DNA from: Haemophilus sp. CCUG 60358
Lineage (GTDB): Bacteria > Pseudomonadota > Gammaproteobacteria > Enterobacterales > Pasteurellaceae
Length of the DNA stretch: 64,000 bases
Direction of reading: 5' to 3'
Assembly (NCBI RefSeq): GCF_001679485.1
Contig: NZ_LZOZ01000001.1
Coordinates: 176,585 to 240,584, forward strand
Positions 25,955 through 34,853 of the stretch are shown here, piece after piece. The position numbers were made by a program, and so were the translations under genes. Under the pieces are notes generated by a model. It did no database searches. It was not told the origin of the DNA and saw only the letters and a list, made by a program, of their open reading frames with translations. Position 1 is the first letter of the stretch. Every line of letters begins with the position of its first letter.

Positions 25955-27067
25955 ATGCAGTTTGTTGATGAATTTCGTGATCCTGAACTGGCTAAAAGTC
26001 TGTTGCAGCGGTTACAAAAAATAATGGAAAACCAACCGCTCTTTACGCCAGAAAATCCGTTATATCTGATGGAGGTCTGTGGAGGACATACTCATACCAT
26101 TTTTAAATTTGGGCTGGATCGCTTATTACCAAAAAGTATTGAATTTATTCACGGTCCAGGCTGCCCGGTGTGTGTATTACCGATGGGACGAATTGATGTA
26201 TGTATTGAGATTGCTCGTCGCCCAGAAGTAATTTTCTGCACTTTCGGTGATGCCATGCGAGTGCGTGGACGTTTAGGCTCATTATTAGAAGCTAAGGCAC
26301 AGGGGGCTGATGTTCGAATCGTTTATTCACCGCTCGATGCATTGAATATCGCATCAAATAATCCTGATAAAAAAGTGGTATTCTTTTCACTTGGTTTTGA
26401 AACAACCATGCCAAGTGCCGCAATTACCTTGCAACAAGCGAAAAAACAGCAGGTAAAAAACTTTTTTGTGGTATGTCAAAATATCACTATCATCCCAACA
26501 TTACACAGCTTATTGTCACAAGGACAAGTCAAAATTGACGGCTTTCTTGCACCAGGTCATGTAAGCATGGTGATTGGTTCTGAACCTTATCAGGAATTGT
26601 GTGATACCTACCATAAGCCTTTTGTAATCACTGGTTTTGAGCCTTTAGATATCCTACAAGCAATTTTAATGTTGGTGACACAGATTGTTGAAAAACGCTG
26701 TGAAGTGGAAAATCAGTATAAACGTATCGTACACCAACATGGCAATGAGTTAGCACAACAGGCAATCAGTGAAGTGTTCCGCTTGAAAGCCAGCAGCGAA
26801 TGGCGAGGGTTGGGCGAAATTGCAGAATCTGGCGTAGAACTGACAGATGATTATCAATGCTTTGACGCAGAAGCGCATTTTGCTTGTCAGCCACATCAAG
26901 TTGCCGATGATCCTGATTCTCGCTGCGGTGATGTATTAATCGGCAAATGTAAGCCGGCGGATTGTCCATTATTTGCTAAAAAATGTAATCCTGACAATGC
27001 TTATGGTGCGTTGATGGTGTCTTCCGAAGGGGCATGTGCGGCCTATTATCAATATAGACGAGAATAA
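25955..27067 (+). CDS. hypD: HypD, Fe-S scaffold for Fe(CN)2CO assembly
   Basis: A 370-residue iron-sulfur protein that, with HypC, holds the iron while cyanide and CO are added. Key motifs: EVCGGHTHTIFKFGL near residue 33 (first Cys), HGPGCPVCVLP near 62 (CPxC) and the C-terminal 4Fe-4S cysteines in CGDVLIGKCKPADCPLFAKKC near 320-340, cited here as CKPADCPLF. GAAACTTMP-like region FSLGFETTMPSA is near 140. It follows hypB by 9 bp and precedes hypE by 4 bp. Confidence 0.95.
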   Translation: MQFVDEFRDPELAKSLLQRLQKIMENQPLFTPENPLYLMEVCGGHTHTIFKFGLDRLLPKSIEFIHGPGCPVCVLPMGRIDVCIEIARRPEVIFCTFGDAMRVRGRLGSLLEAKAQGADVRIVYSPLDALNIASNNPDKKVVFFSLGFETTMPSAAITLQQAKKQQVKNFFVVCQNITIIPTLHSLLSQGQVKIDGFLAPGHVSMVIGSEPYQELCDTYHKPFVITGFEPLDILQAILMLVTQIVEKRCEVENQYKRIVHQHGNELAQQAISEVFRLKASSEWRGLGEIAESGVELTDDYQCFDAEAHFACQPHQVADDPDSRCGDVLIGKCKPADCPLFAKKCNPDNAYGALMVSSEGACAAYYQYRRE

Positions 27068-27071
27068 AACA

Positions 27072-28085
27072 ATGACTGATTTTATTACGATGGCACACGG
27101 AAATGGCGGTGCCACAATGCAAGAGTTGATCCGCGATTATTTTGTCGAGGCATTTAATAACCCGATACTTTCACAAGGCGAAGATCAAGCTCGTATTGCG
27201 TTACAAGAAATGAATGCGTTGGGCGGAACATTAGCTTTTTCAACTGACAGCTTTGTGATTGATCCGATTTTTTTCCCAGGTGGAGATATTGGTAAACTCG
27301 CCGTGTGTGGTACCGCTAACGACGTAGCGGTATGCGGTGCTGTACCAAAATATTTATCCTGTGGCTTTATTTTGGAAGAAGGTTTACCACTAGAAACCTT
27401 AAAAAAATTGATTCAATCGATGGCAAAAGCCTGCCATTCAGCCGGTATTCAAGTGGTAACAGGTGATACCAAAGTGGTACAAAAAGGCGCGATAGATAAA
27501 GTGTTTATCAATACGGCAGGTATTGGTGTGATTCCAAACGGACTCGACTGGGGCGTGCATCGTATTCAGCCTGGCGATCAGATTATTGTGAGTGGTACTT
27601 TGGGTGATCATGGTGCAACCATTTTAAATTTACGCGAAAACCTCGGTATTCAAACAGATTTATGCAGTGATTGCGCCGTGCTTGCCCCGCTTATTGATTG
27701 CATTCGTCCGATTGAAGGGGTGAAAGCTGTACGCGATGCGACCCGTGGTGGTGTGAATGCGGTACTTCACGAATTTGCACAAGCACAGAAAGTGGGGATT
27801 CAAATTGATGAAACGGTATTACCAATTCGTCAGGAAGTACGCGGTATTTGTGAATTACTCGGTTTAGATGCATTGAATTTTGCTAATGAAGGCAAATTGG
27901 TGATTGTGGCAGACAAAGAAAAAACAGCTGAAATTCTGACCGCACTTCGTCGCCATCCATTAGGTGAAAATGCGGCTGTCATTGGCGAGGTAACGACTGA
28001 TGGCAAAGTTCGTGCAGTTGGTCTTTTCGGTCAAAGTCGTTTATTAGACTTACCACGTAACGAACCTTTACCACGAATCTGTTAA
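27072..28085 (+). CDS. hypE: HypE, carbamoyl dehydratase for cyanide-ligand synthesis
   Basis: Dehydrates the thiocarboxamide formed by HypF on its C-terminal Cys to a thiocyanate, the donor of cyanide ligands. The 337-residue protein is a PurM/AIR-synthase-like ATPase: MAHGNGGATMQELI at the start, FSTDSFVIDPIFFPGGDIG near 57-75 (cited as FSTDSFVIDP), and the invariant C-terminal PRIC whose Cys is last. ATG 27072 is preferred to a GTG at 27036 inside hypD because it gives the family N terminus. A strong bidirectional terminator follows, ending the hydrogenase region. Confidence 0.95.
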   Translation: MTDFITMAHGNGGATMQELIRDYFVEAFNNPILSQGEDQARIALQEMNALGGTLAFSTDSFVIDPIFFPGGDIGKLAVCGTANDVAVCGAVPKYLSCGFILEEGLPLETLKKLIQSMAKACHSAGIQVVTGDTKVVQKGAIDKVFINTAGIGVIPNGLDWGVHRIQPGDQIIVSGTLGDHGATILNLRENLGIQTDLCSDCAVLAPLIDCIRPIEGVKAVRDATRGGVNAVLHEFAQAQKVGIQIDETVLPIRQEVRGICELLGLDALNFANEGKLVIVADKEKTAEILTALRRHPLGENAAVIGEVTTDGKVRAVGLFGQSRLLDLPRNEPLPRIC

Positions 28086-28087
28086 GA

Positions 28088-28126
28088 AAAAACCGGTTTA
28101 ATTTAAAATTAAACCGGTTTTAGTTT
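28088..28126. terminator. Bidirectional terminator after hypE
   Basis: Perfect 13-bp arms AAACCGGTTTAAT (28090-28102) and ATTAAACCGGTTT (28108-28120) with a 5-nt loop, AAAA on the left and TT on the right. The convergent HI1450-like gene ends just beyond. Confidence 0.85.
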
Positions 28127-28154
28127 ATAAATTGATATAGTGTGAGAAAGGTAG

Positions 28155-28478
28155 TTATTTTTTCCAAATAACGTGGAATTCACGATCTTCTTCTCGGTGT
28201 GAAATTAAGAATTTCGCAAACACATCATCCATTTCATCTTTCTCATTCACTAAACCCACCCACACTTCAGCAAAAGCCTCAGGATCGATTAACACCCCAA
28301 TTTCTTGTTCCCAATCGTCTGCTGTTTCGACAAACTCAACCGCACCACGATCTTCAAATTGCAGATTGAATAGCATAATATCTGCGGGATCGAGATTTTC
28401 GCCCGCCATTTCTAAGAAAATATCATAAGCAAGATCAATCGCTGCATCGGGATCAAGTTTTTGAATATCAGTTGTCAT
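28155..28478 (-). CDS. HI1450-like putative double-stranded DNA mimic (YciU/DUF440)
   Basis: A 107-residue, strongly acidic protein beginning [19 protein letters not shown] and ending REFHVIWKK. It matches the YciU/HI1450 family, whose structure carries negative charge arranged like a DNA backbone and which is proposed to bind HU. The start is ATG 28476-28478, preceded by AAGGAAAACC; a start 19 codons upstream would add a hydrophobic, non-family N terminus. It lies downstream of ppc on the same strand but is now separated from it by the insertion sequence. Confidence 0.88.
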   Translation of the reverse strand: MTTDIQKLDPDAAIDLAYDIFLEMAGENLDPADIMLFNLQFEDRGAVEFVETADDWEQEIGVLIDPEAFAEVWVGLVNEKDEMDDVFAKFLISHREEDREFHVIWKK

Positions 28479-28570
28479 TGGGTTTTCCTTTATCAAGTAA
28501 ATTGTGCGTATGATACCGCAAGAAATAGAAAACAAAAAGTGATCTGCCCCCCAAAAGTTGGACAGGTTAG

Positions 28571-29377
28571 TTAACTTAAATATTGAGCTCGGTATTGCAC
28601 TGGGCTCAATCCTCTTAAACCAAGTTTAATTCGTTTTTGGTTGTAATACACTAAATATTCTTCAATTTCAGCCTGTAATTCAGCAATTGAATGATAAGTT
28701 CGAGAGTAAAAGCACTCTGATTTTAATATTGCAAAAAAGCTTTCAATCACCGCATTATCGTAGCAATTTCCTCGGCGACTCATACTTTGAACCGCTTTAC
28801 CTTCCAACATTTTCACCCATTCCGCCGTGCCATACAATACACCTTGGTCGCTATGAATACTCGGGCATTCTATCGGTTTAATTCGACTAAGTCCTTGTTC
28901 TAACATCTTTTTCACCAATGAAAATTTGGGGCGTGTTGAAAAGTTATAGGCAATAATTTCTCGGTTAGCCAAGTCCATTAACGGTGAAAAATAAAGCTTT
29001 TCTTGCCCAACCTGAAATTCCGTTACATCCGTTACCCATTTTTGATTGAGTGCCGTTGCTGTAAAATCACGATTCAGCAAATTCGGGGCAATATGCGATG
29101 TTTTTCCACGTTTTCCATGTCTTTTTTTGCGTAAAATGGAATGAATACCTAACTCGTTCATCAGCTTTAACACCGTTTTATGGTTCAAATTAAAACCCAT
29201 TTGGCGTAATTTAAACGTCATGGGGCGATAACCATCTCGTTTTCTGTTCTTTTTATACAGCGATAAGATAGCCTCTTTTACCTCGTGATAATTTCGCTTA
29301 ATCTCTTTATAGTAAAAGCTTGAGCGAGTCATTTTAGACACATGAAGTAAATCATTTAACGCGTGGTCCGGCTTCAA
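28571..29377 (-). CDS. IS150-group transposase, OrfB part (DDE catalytic domain)
   Basis: The catalytic half, 268 residues as counted from a TTG at 29375-29377, although in this group it is normally made as an OrfAB fusion by a -1 frameshift. The N-terminal HTH_21-like part includes [15 protein letters not shown]; the rve integrase core has the DDE residues in [17 protein letters not shown] and NAVIESFFA, and ends [20 protein letters not shown]. The same frame stays open upstream across the A-rich stretch at 29394-29400, so a fused product of about 390 residues is possible. Confidence 0.9.
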   Translation of the reverse strand: MKPDHALNDLLHVSKMTRSSFYYKEIKRNYHEVKEAILSLYKKNRKRDGYRPMTFKLRQMGFNLNHKTVLKLMNELGIHSILRKKRHGKRGKTSHIAPNLLNRDFTATALNQKWVTDVTEFQVGQEKLYFSPLMDLANREIIAYNFSTRPKFSLVKKMLEQGLSRIKPIECPSIHSDQGVLYGTAEWVKMLEGKAVQSMSRRGNCYDNAVIESFFAILKSECFYSRTYHSIAELQAEIEEYLVYYNQKRIKLGLRGLSPVQYRAQYLS

Positions 29378-29748
29378 TCTTTCAATGATTTTTCTTTTTT
29401 CTGTCGTTGTTTTTGACGGTCGAGCGCCTCCAACTCCTTTAGGTAAGCGATCTCCGCACGAGCCAAGGCGAGCTCTCGTTGTAACTTTTTAAACGCTTTA
29501 GGTGAAAAGTCTGTAGTTTCCGGAGTTTCAATGTCTTTCTTTTTCATCTTTGGCTTCACTATTTTCGGTGTTTGAAGGTTTGTGTGAGGCGATTTTACGC
29601 CATCAAGCCCTCTTTCCCGAAATGCTTTTAGCCAATAAATGACGAGAGCGTGGGAAATTTTATGAAGTTTAGCCACCTCACGGATACCATAATCCTGTTC
29701 GGTGACGAGTTTGATAATTTTCAAACGAAATTGATAAGAATAGGACAT
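29374..29748 (-). CDS. IS150-group transposase, OrfA part (HTH DNA-binding)
   Basis: A 124-residue protein with N-terminal helix-turn-helix of the HTH_Tnp type (QFRLKIIKLVTEQDYGIREV and KISHALVIYWLKAF), then a Lys-rich linker and a coiled coil (about residues 90-124). It ends KSLKD four bases into orfB. ATG 29748 is used because GAGGT precedes it; a GTG three codons upstream is inside the terminal repeat. The tract AAAAAAG at 29400-29394 near its end is the probable slippage site for the OrfAB fusion, though its phase relative to the classical heptamer is not exact. Confidence 0.88.
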   Translation of the reverse strand: MSYSYQFRLKIIKLVTEQDYGIREVAKLHKISHALVIYWLKAFRERGLDGVKSPHTNLQTPKIVKPKMKKKDIETPETTDFSPKAFKKLQRELALARAEIAYLKELEALDRQKQRQKKEKSLKD

Positions 29749-29793
29749 AATCTGCACCTCAAAATAGGTGTCCAGATTTTGGGGTGCAGATCA

Positions 29794-29831
29794 AAGTGCG
29801 GTCAAAAATCATCTCGTTTTTGACCGCACTT
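29794..29831 (-). terminator. USS-pair terminator of ppc, split from its T run by the insertion sequence
   Basis: AAGTGCGGTCAAAAA (29794-29808) and TTTTTGACCGCACTT (29817-29831) form a perfect 15-bp stem. On the minus strand the stem should continue into CTTTTTGTTTTC, now found at 28528-28539 beyond the insertion sequence. The duplicated AAG is the first three bases of the USS. Confidence 0.85.
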
Positions 29832-29848
29832 ATTTTTAGTTGCCGTAA

Positions 29849-32488
29849 CTAGCCCGTATTTCGCATACCTGCGGCAATACCTGTGATAGTAATCATCAGG
29901 GCTTGTTCTACATCAGGGCTTGGGTTTTCAGGCGATTCACGGAAACGACGAAGCAATTCCACTTGAAGGAGATTGAGCGGGTCCGTATAAACATTACGTA
30001 ACGCAATAGAATCGGCGATCCATGGCAAGTCCGCCATTAATTCATCTTTGTGAGAAAGCGAAAGCACGGTTTTAATATCGGCATTCAGTTGGTTACGCAG
30101 ATTTTCACCTAAGTACCAAAGCTCTTTTTTCACTAAGTTGTGATCATATTGCTCAGAAAGCCAAGTATCGGTTTTACTGAACACCATTTCTAACATACCC
30201 ACACGAGTAGAGAAGAATGGCCACGCTTTACACATTTCTTCAATAATATGACCTTTGCCTTCATCTACAATTTTTTGAATTGCCGCACCCGCACCCAGCC
30301 ATGCCGGTAGCATTAAGCGGTTTTGCATCCAAGCAAAAATCCATGGAATGGCACGTAAGCTTTCTACGCCACCATTTGGATTACGTTTTGCAGGACGAGA
30401 GCCGAGTGGTAGTTTAGACAGTTCTTGCTCTGGTGTGGCACTACGGAAATAAGGCACGAAGTCTTTATCACCACGAACAACACTACGGTAAATGTCACAT
30501 GAAGTGCTAGAAAGCTCATCCATGACGGTACGCCATTCTGCTTTAGGTTCTGGTGGTGGAAGTAAGTTTGCTTCTAAAATTGCACTCGCGTAAAGATCAA
30601 AGGTTTCAACCGCAACTTCGGGTAAACCAAGTTTAAAGCGGATCATTTCCCCTTGCTCAGTCACACGTAAACCATTTTTGAGTGAGCGCGGAGGTTGAGA
30701 AAGTAATGCCGCATGTGCAGGCGCACCACCACGACCGATTGTACCACCACGACCATGGAATAAAGTGAGTTCAATACCCAGTTCTTCGGTTAAATTGACT
30801 AATGCTTCTTGTGCACGATATTGTGCCCATGATGCTGCCATCATGCCCGCATCTTTAGCAGAGTCAGAATAACCAATCATCACCATTTGATGATTGTTAA
30901 TCACGCCACGATACCAACCAATATTAAACAATTGACGCATGACCCCTTCAGAAGCATCTAAGTCATCTAAGGTTTCAAAGAGTGGCACGACAGGAATGTG
31001 GTAAGGCACGCCCGCTTCTTTTAATAATAAATGTACGGCAAGCACGTCAGAGGCACTTCTTGCCATGGAAATAATATAGCAAGCAATCACGCCTTGTTTT
31101 TGTTGAGCAATGACTTTACAAGTCTCTAAAACTTCTTGGGTTTCAGCAGATGGCTCCCAATGGGTTGGAATTAATGGGCGACGAGAATTTAACTCACGCA
31201 CCAAGAAAGATTGTTTTTCTGCTTCGCTCCATTGTGCATAATCGCCAATACCAAGATAACGGGTAATTTCAGCAATCGCATCTGTATGACGCGTACTTTC
31301 TTGACGGATATCCATTTGTGAAAGGGTAACCCCAAAACAGCGAATGCGGTGCAAAATATCCAATAAGGAACCATTGGCGATAATACGCATACCACATGCC
31401 ATCAATGATTGATAGCAATCATAGAGCGGTTCCCAAAGTTGATTATCTTCCATAATGATATCCGCTTGGCTTACGCGTGGTGGACGATTAGCCATGCAAT
31501 CATCAAAATAATCAAGGGTCGCGATAAGTTTTGCGCGAAGTTCTTTGACCACAAAGCGGTAAGGCTCTAAATGCTCACCATATTTTGCGGTAAATTCTGA
31601 CGTGCATTTCACCATGGATAATTCATCGGCAAGGGATTTGATGTCATTTAAGAATAAATCCGCCGCTTTCCAACGAGCAAGATAGAGTACTTGTTGGGTG
31701 ATTTTTGAAGTAACAAATGGGTTACCATCACGGTCACCGCCCATCCAAGAAGAAATTCTGACAGGACGTAAGCCTACTGGTAAATCGTAGCCTAAGAATT
31801 CACGAGCGTGTTCATTTAGTTGACGTAAGAATTCCGGTACTCCTTGCCATAGGCTATTTTCAATCATGGCATAGCCCCATTTTGTTTCATCGAATGGCGT
31901 CGGGCGAACGGTACGGATTTCATTGGTATGCCATGCTTCAGCAATTAAACGAAGTAGCAAGCGTTCAATAATGCCGCGTTCTTTAGGCGTCAAATCATCG
32001 TGCTCTAATTTGCTTAAGCATTTATTGATCTCAACGTGTTTGTGGATTAACGAACGTCGTGTGGTTTCGGTTGGGTGTGCGGTTAATACTAGCTCAATGA
32101 GCAAGTTTTCAACGGTTTTGTAAACTTCTTCTTTTGAAGTATTTAATGCTTTTAAGCGTTGGAATAAAGCACTTAATGAACGATTAGAAGATTGTAAATC
32201 TTTGTGTTGGCGAGAGACCGTTTGGTATTGTTCAGCGATATTCGTTAAATTAAGAAAATGGCTGAATGCTCGTGCAACAGGAATAATATTTTCATTTGAA
32301 ATGGTGGAAAGGGTATCCAACAATGTTTTACGTGCTTGGCTATCACCCGCTCGAGATTGTTTGGACAATTGACGAACATTTTCAATTAAGGTGAGAATGT
32401 CTTCGCCTTGTGCATCATTAATGGTTTCTCCAAGAAAACGCCCTAGCATATTAATGTTATGGCGGAGAGTGCGATACTCATCAGTCAT
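29849..32488 (-). CDS. ppc: Phosphoenolpyruvate carboxylase
   Basis: Adds bicarbonate to phosphoenolpyruvate to replenish oxaloacetate. The 879 residues are close to the E. coli length (883). Active-site landmarks: [13 protein letters not shown] near residue 134, [11 protein letters not shown] near 248, [11 protein letters not shown] near 540 and [14 protein letters not shown] near 575, and the C-terminal [18 protein letters not shown] end. ATG 32486-32488 ([12 protein letters not shown]) follows GGAG; a start 22 codons upstream is unlikely. Its terminator is interrupted by the insertion sequence. Confidence 0.96.
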   Translation of the reverse strand: MTDEYRTLRHNINMLGRFLGETINDAQGEDILTLIENVRQLSKQSRAGDSQARKTLLDTLSTISNENIIPVARAFSHFLNLTNIAEQYQTVSRQHKDLQSSNRSLSALFQRLKALNTSKEEVYKTVENLLIELVLTAHPTETTRRSLIHKHVEINKCLSKLEHDDLTPKERGIIERLLLRLIAEAWHTNEIRTVRPTPFDETKWGYAMIENSLWQGVPEFLRQLNEHAREFLGYDLPVGLRPVRISSWMGGDRDGNPFVTSKITQQVLYLARWKAADLFLNDIKSLADELSMVKCTSEFTAKYGEHLEPYRFVVKELRAKLIATLDYFDDCMANRPPRVSQADIIMEDNQLWEPLYDCYQSLMACGMRIIANGSLLDILHRIRCFGVTLSQMDIRQESTRHTDAIAEITRYLGIGDYAQWSEAEKQSFLVRELNSRRPLIPTHWEPSAETQEVLETCKVIAQQKQGVIACYIISMARSASDVLAVHLLLKEAGVPYHIPVVPLFETLDDLDASEGVMRQLFNIGWYRGVINNHQMVMIGYSDSAKDAGMMAASWAQYRAQEALVNLTEELGIELTLFHGRGGTIGRGGAPAHAALLSQPPRSLKNGLRVTEQGEMIRFKLGLPEVAVETFDLYASAILEANLLPPPEPKAEWRTVMDELSSTSCDIYRSVVRGDKDFVPYFRSATPEQELSKLPLGSRPAKRNPNGGVESLRAIPWIFAWMQNRLMLPAWLGAGAAIQKIVDEGKGHIIEEMCKAWPFFSTRVGMLEMVFSKTDTWLSEQYDHNLVKKELWYLGENLRNQLNADIKTVLSLSHKDELMADLPWIADSIALRNVYTDPLNLLQVELLRRFRESPENPSPDVEQALMITITGIAAGMRNTG

Positions 32489-32610
32489 ATGAACTCCGAT
32501 AAAGAAAAAAATAAAACTAGGGGAGATATAACCAAAAATATGTATCGGGATCAAATGCTATACGTCAAAAACTTGCATTAAATCAAAAAAGGCTAAAATA
32601 AGTAAAAAAT

Positions 32611-32646
32611 GACCGCACTTTTTTAGATAAAATTCAAAGTGCGGTC
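32611..32646 (-). terminator. USS inverted-pair terminator after purR
   Basis: GACCGCACTT (32611-32620) and AAGTGCGGTC (32637-32646) form the stem. On the minus strand it is followed by ATTTTTTAC. It sits between purR and ppc on the same strand. Confidence 0.8.
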
Positions 32647-32660
32647 GAAAAGTTTAATGT

Positions 32661-33671
32661 TTATTTAAGGTTGCGAACTGATTTTCGAATAACGAGTTCA
32701 GGATGGATCGCAATGCGGTGTTTTTCGTGATTATCGTTATCTTTATTGGCAATACGCTCAAATAAAAGATTAACCGCTTGTGCACCTAAACGAGACTTCG
32801 ATTGGTGAATCGTTGTGAGTGGGGGTGCATAGAAACGCGATGAGTGAATATTATCATAGCCAATAATCGAGATATCATCAGGCACACGCAAGCCTTTTTC
32901 CGTAATCGCAGAAATTGCACCTAATGCCATCACATCATTACAACAGAATACGGCAGTAGGTAGGCTGTCTTGTGCAAGAATTTTATTCATACACTCGTAA
33001 CCGTCCTCAGGTTCGAAGAAACCTTCCATAATCCAATTTTCATGGATCGGTAGATTGGCTTCATTCATGGCTTTTACAAAGCCTTCGTAACGGGTTCTTG
33101 CCGTCGTTTTATCTAATTCACCCGCAATAAGACCGATCTCTTTATGACCACAATCAATTAAATGCTTAGTAGCAAGGTAACCGCCCGTAAAGCTGTTATC
33201 TTCAATGATATCGGTATCTGTATTTGGACCCCAATCCATTACCACCATCGGCACAGACGAGAAACTAGAAAGCACATCAAGTGAATGTTGTGTGTATTCA
33301 GAACACATTACCAATAAACCATCTACGCGTTTTTTGGTAAGCATTTCGACGTGGTTTTTAATTTTTTCAGGATCATTTTGTGTATTACACAAAAAAAGTG
33401 AATAGCCTTGACGATAACAATGATCTTCAACGGCATGAATGATTTCAGCAAAATAAGGGGATTCACTGGTTGTCACAATCATCCCAATGGATTTTGTCGT
33501 GTTGACTTTCAAACTCCGAGCAACAGCACTTGGTGAGTACTTCAAGCTTTTAATGGCTTGCATCACCGCCTCTTCGGTTTCTTTTGCTACAAAACGGGTT
33601 TTATTAATTACGTGTGAAACAGTGGTGGTGGAAACACCAGCCATTTTTGCGACATCTTTAATTGTTGCCAT
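32661..33671 (-). CDS. purR: Purine repressor PurR (LacI family)
   Basis: A 336-residue repressor of purine nucleotide synthesis that binds DNA with hypoxanthine or guanine as co-repressor. The N-terminal LacI helix-turn-helix and hinge ([20 protein letters not shown], then [11 protein letters not shown] near residue 45) are nearly identical to E. coli PurR. The effector domain includes [14 protein letters not shown] near 113 and [15 protein letters not shown] near 225. No other gene of the purine pathway is in the window. It is transcribed from the -10/-35 pair at 33698-33726. Confidence 0.94.
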   Translation of the reverse strand: MATIKDVAKMAGVSTTTVSHVINKTRFVAKETEEAVMQAIKSLKYSPSAVARSLKVNTTKSIGMIVTTSESPYFAEIIHAVEDHCYRQGYSLFLCNTQNDPEKIKNHVEMLTKKRVDGLLVMCSEYTQHSLDVLSSFSSVPMVVMDWGPNTDTDIIEDNSFTGGYLATKHLIDCGHKEIGLIAGELDKTTARTRYEGFVKAMNEANLPIHENWIMEGFFEPEDGYECMNKILAQDSLPTAVFCCNDVMALGAISAITEKGLRVPDDISIIGYDNIHSSRFYAPPLTTIHQSKSRLGAQAVNLLFERIANKDNDNHEKHRIAIHPELVIRKSVRNLK

Positions 33672-33697
33672 AATTTTGCCTCTAGAGAATTTTTCCT

Positions 33698-33726
33698 ATT
33701 ATAAAGACTGTCACCAAATAGGTTAA
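33698..33726 (-). promoter_or_regulatory. Candidate purR promoter
   Basis: Minus-strand TTAACC (33721-33726) and a consensus TATAAT (33698-33703) with a 17-bp spacer, about 27 bp before the purR ATG. No clear PUR box was seen. Confidence 0.6.
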
Positions 33727-33744
33727 GTAAATTATAAAAAATTT

Positions 33745-33772
33745 TTGAAAAAACGTGCTTTATTGTTAGAAT
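33745..33772 (+). promoter_or_regulatory. Promoter of the 26-residue membrane peptide gene
   Basis: TTGAAA (33745-33750), 16-bp spacer, TAGAAT (33767-33772) preceded by TG (extended -10). The predicted start gives a leader of about 28 bp. Confidence 0.65.
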
Positions 33773-33806
33773 GGGTTATCTTTAACTAAACAAGTGGGAA
33801 ATTAAA

Positions 33807-33887
33807 ATGAGTGATTTTGGTTACGCAATGTTAGCTGTAGTGCTTTCTTTAAGTGTTGTAGTCGGTTTAGCGACTGCAATTTTCTAA
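33807..33887 (+). CDS. Small single-helix membrane protein, YnhF-like
   Basis: A 26-residue frame, MSDFGYAMLAVVLSL then SVVVGLATAIF, too short for routine gene calling. Nearly the whole peptide is one hydrophobic helix. The size, the late VVVGLATA segment and the position beside purR recall E. coli YnhF (29 residues), a small inner-membrane protein of unknown role. Support for a real gene: extended -10 promoter just upstream, a GTGGGAA site near the right spacing, and a terminator soon after the stop. Identity to YnhF is from memory of that protein and should be seen as tentative. Confidence 0.65.
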   Translation: MSDFGYAMLAVVLSLSVVVGLATAIF

Positions 33888-33921
33888 TTGAAAGAAATAA
33901 CATATTAATCCATTTAAAATA

Positions 33922-33960
33922 GACCGCGCTTTAAGCATTTAAAGTGCGGTTATTTTTTTA
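33922..33960 (+). terminator. Terminator after the small membrane peptide gene
   Basis: ACCGCGCTTTAA and TTTAAAGTGCGGT pair, with one G-T pair where the left USS copy has decayed, followed by TATTTTTTT. Confidence 0.75.
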
Positions 33961-34075
33961 AGGCTTTTTAAAGTTGTGTTAAAAGCCATGCCATAGGACT
34001 ATTTCTTTAGTATAATTTGCAACTATTTCCGTTTGTTGTAATCAAAATACTGCAAAAACCAAATTTGAGATAATT

Positions 34076-34846
34076 ATGAATAAATATTTGATTTCACTAG
34101 ATAAAGATGTTCAGCGTCGTGAGCTGTTTTTTGCTCAACCGGATACAGCAGATTTCGTTGTATTTTCAGCGATTAATACCATGCAAAAAGAGTGGAATGA
34201 ATTGGCAGAAGTATTCAATCCAACGAAGTTTGAACAGCACTATGGACGCAACGTCACAAAAGGCGAAATTGGTTGTACATTAAGTCATTTAGCGGTTTAT
34301 CGTCAGATTGTAGAAGATCAAAATGTGACGGAAAATGACTATGCGTTAGTCTGTGAAGATGATGCGTTATTCAATTCAAATTTATCGCCAAAAACGATCG
34401 CACTTTTAACCGAAAAATGTGATGCGGATATTGTATTAATCGGGCAGTCAAAAATTGCGGAATTTGATGATGTGGAATTAGAAATTAATTATCCAACCAC
34501 TTTTTCATTTTTACGCCAAACTATTGGTGATGTCACCGTGGCTTATCCATATAAAAGTTATTTTGCAGGTACGGTGGCATACTTAATCAAAAAATCAGTG
34601 GCACGTGCATTTTTGAAACAACTCGAACAAGAAAAACCGTTTTGGCTTGCTGATGATTTCTTATTATTTGAAACTCAATTCCAGATTAATAACAATGTGG
34701 TTCGTCCACTTATGGCCATTGAAAATCCACAATTAGTGAGTAATTTGGAAGCGATTCGTGGTTCAAAATCTAATAATTTAGTGAAGAAATTAATTAAATA
34801 TCCACTCAAAAAAATCTTAGCAGTGAAAAAGAATTTAGGAAAATAA
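34076..34846 (+). CDS. Glycosyltransferase family 25 protein (lipooligosaccharide biosynthesis)
   Basis: A 256-residue cytoplasmic transferase probably adding galactose or a related sugar to lipooligosaccharide. Family 25 features: N-terminal [13 protein letters not shown] near residue 4, the [17 protein letters not shown] block near 63-79, and an acidic motif VCEDDALF near 94 that usually binds the metal-nucleotide. The C-terminal basic stretch may associate with the membrane. First of four adjacent glycan genes. The start lacks a strong ribosome site (GAGATAATT). Confidence 0.82.
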   Translation: MNKYLISLDKDVQRRELFFAQPDTADFVVFSAINTMQKEWNELAEVFNPTKFEQHYGRNVTKGEIGCTLSHLAVYRQIVEDQNVTENDYALVCEDDALFNSNLSPKTIALLTEKCDADIVLIGQSKIAEFDDVELEINYPTTFSFLRQTIGDVTVAYPYKSYFAGTVAYLIKKSVARAFLKQLEQEKPFWLADDFLLFETQFQINNNVVRPLMAIENPQLVSNLEAIRGSKSNNLVKKLIKYPLKKILAVKKNLGK

Positions 34847-34853
34847 CGTAAAA

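Larger units (their letters stand above)
28540..29793 (-). mobile_element. IS3-family (IS150 group) insertion sequence
   Basis: A 1254-bp element with two overlapping transposase frames on the minus strand. Its ends are imperfect inverted repeats, TGATCTGCCCCCCAAAA at 28540 and, on the opposite strand from 29793, TGATCTGCACCCCAAAA, then a shared TGGACA. A 3-bp direct repeat AAG (28537-28539 and 29794-29796) flanks it, the usual duplication size for the group. It contains no USS, unlike its surroundings, which fits an acquired element. Both frames look intact, so it may be active. Confidence 0.93.
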
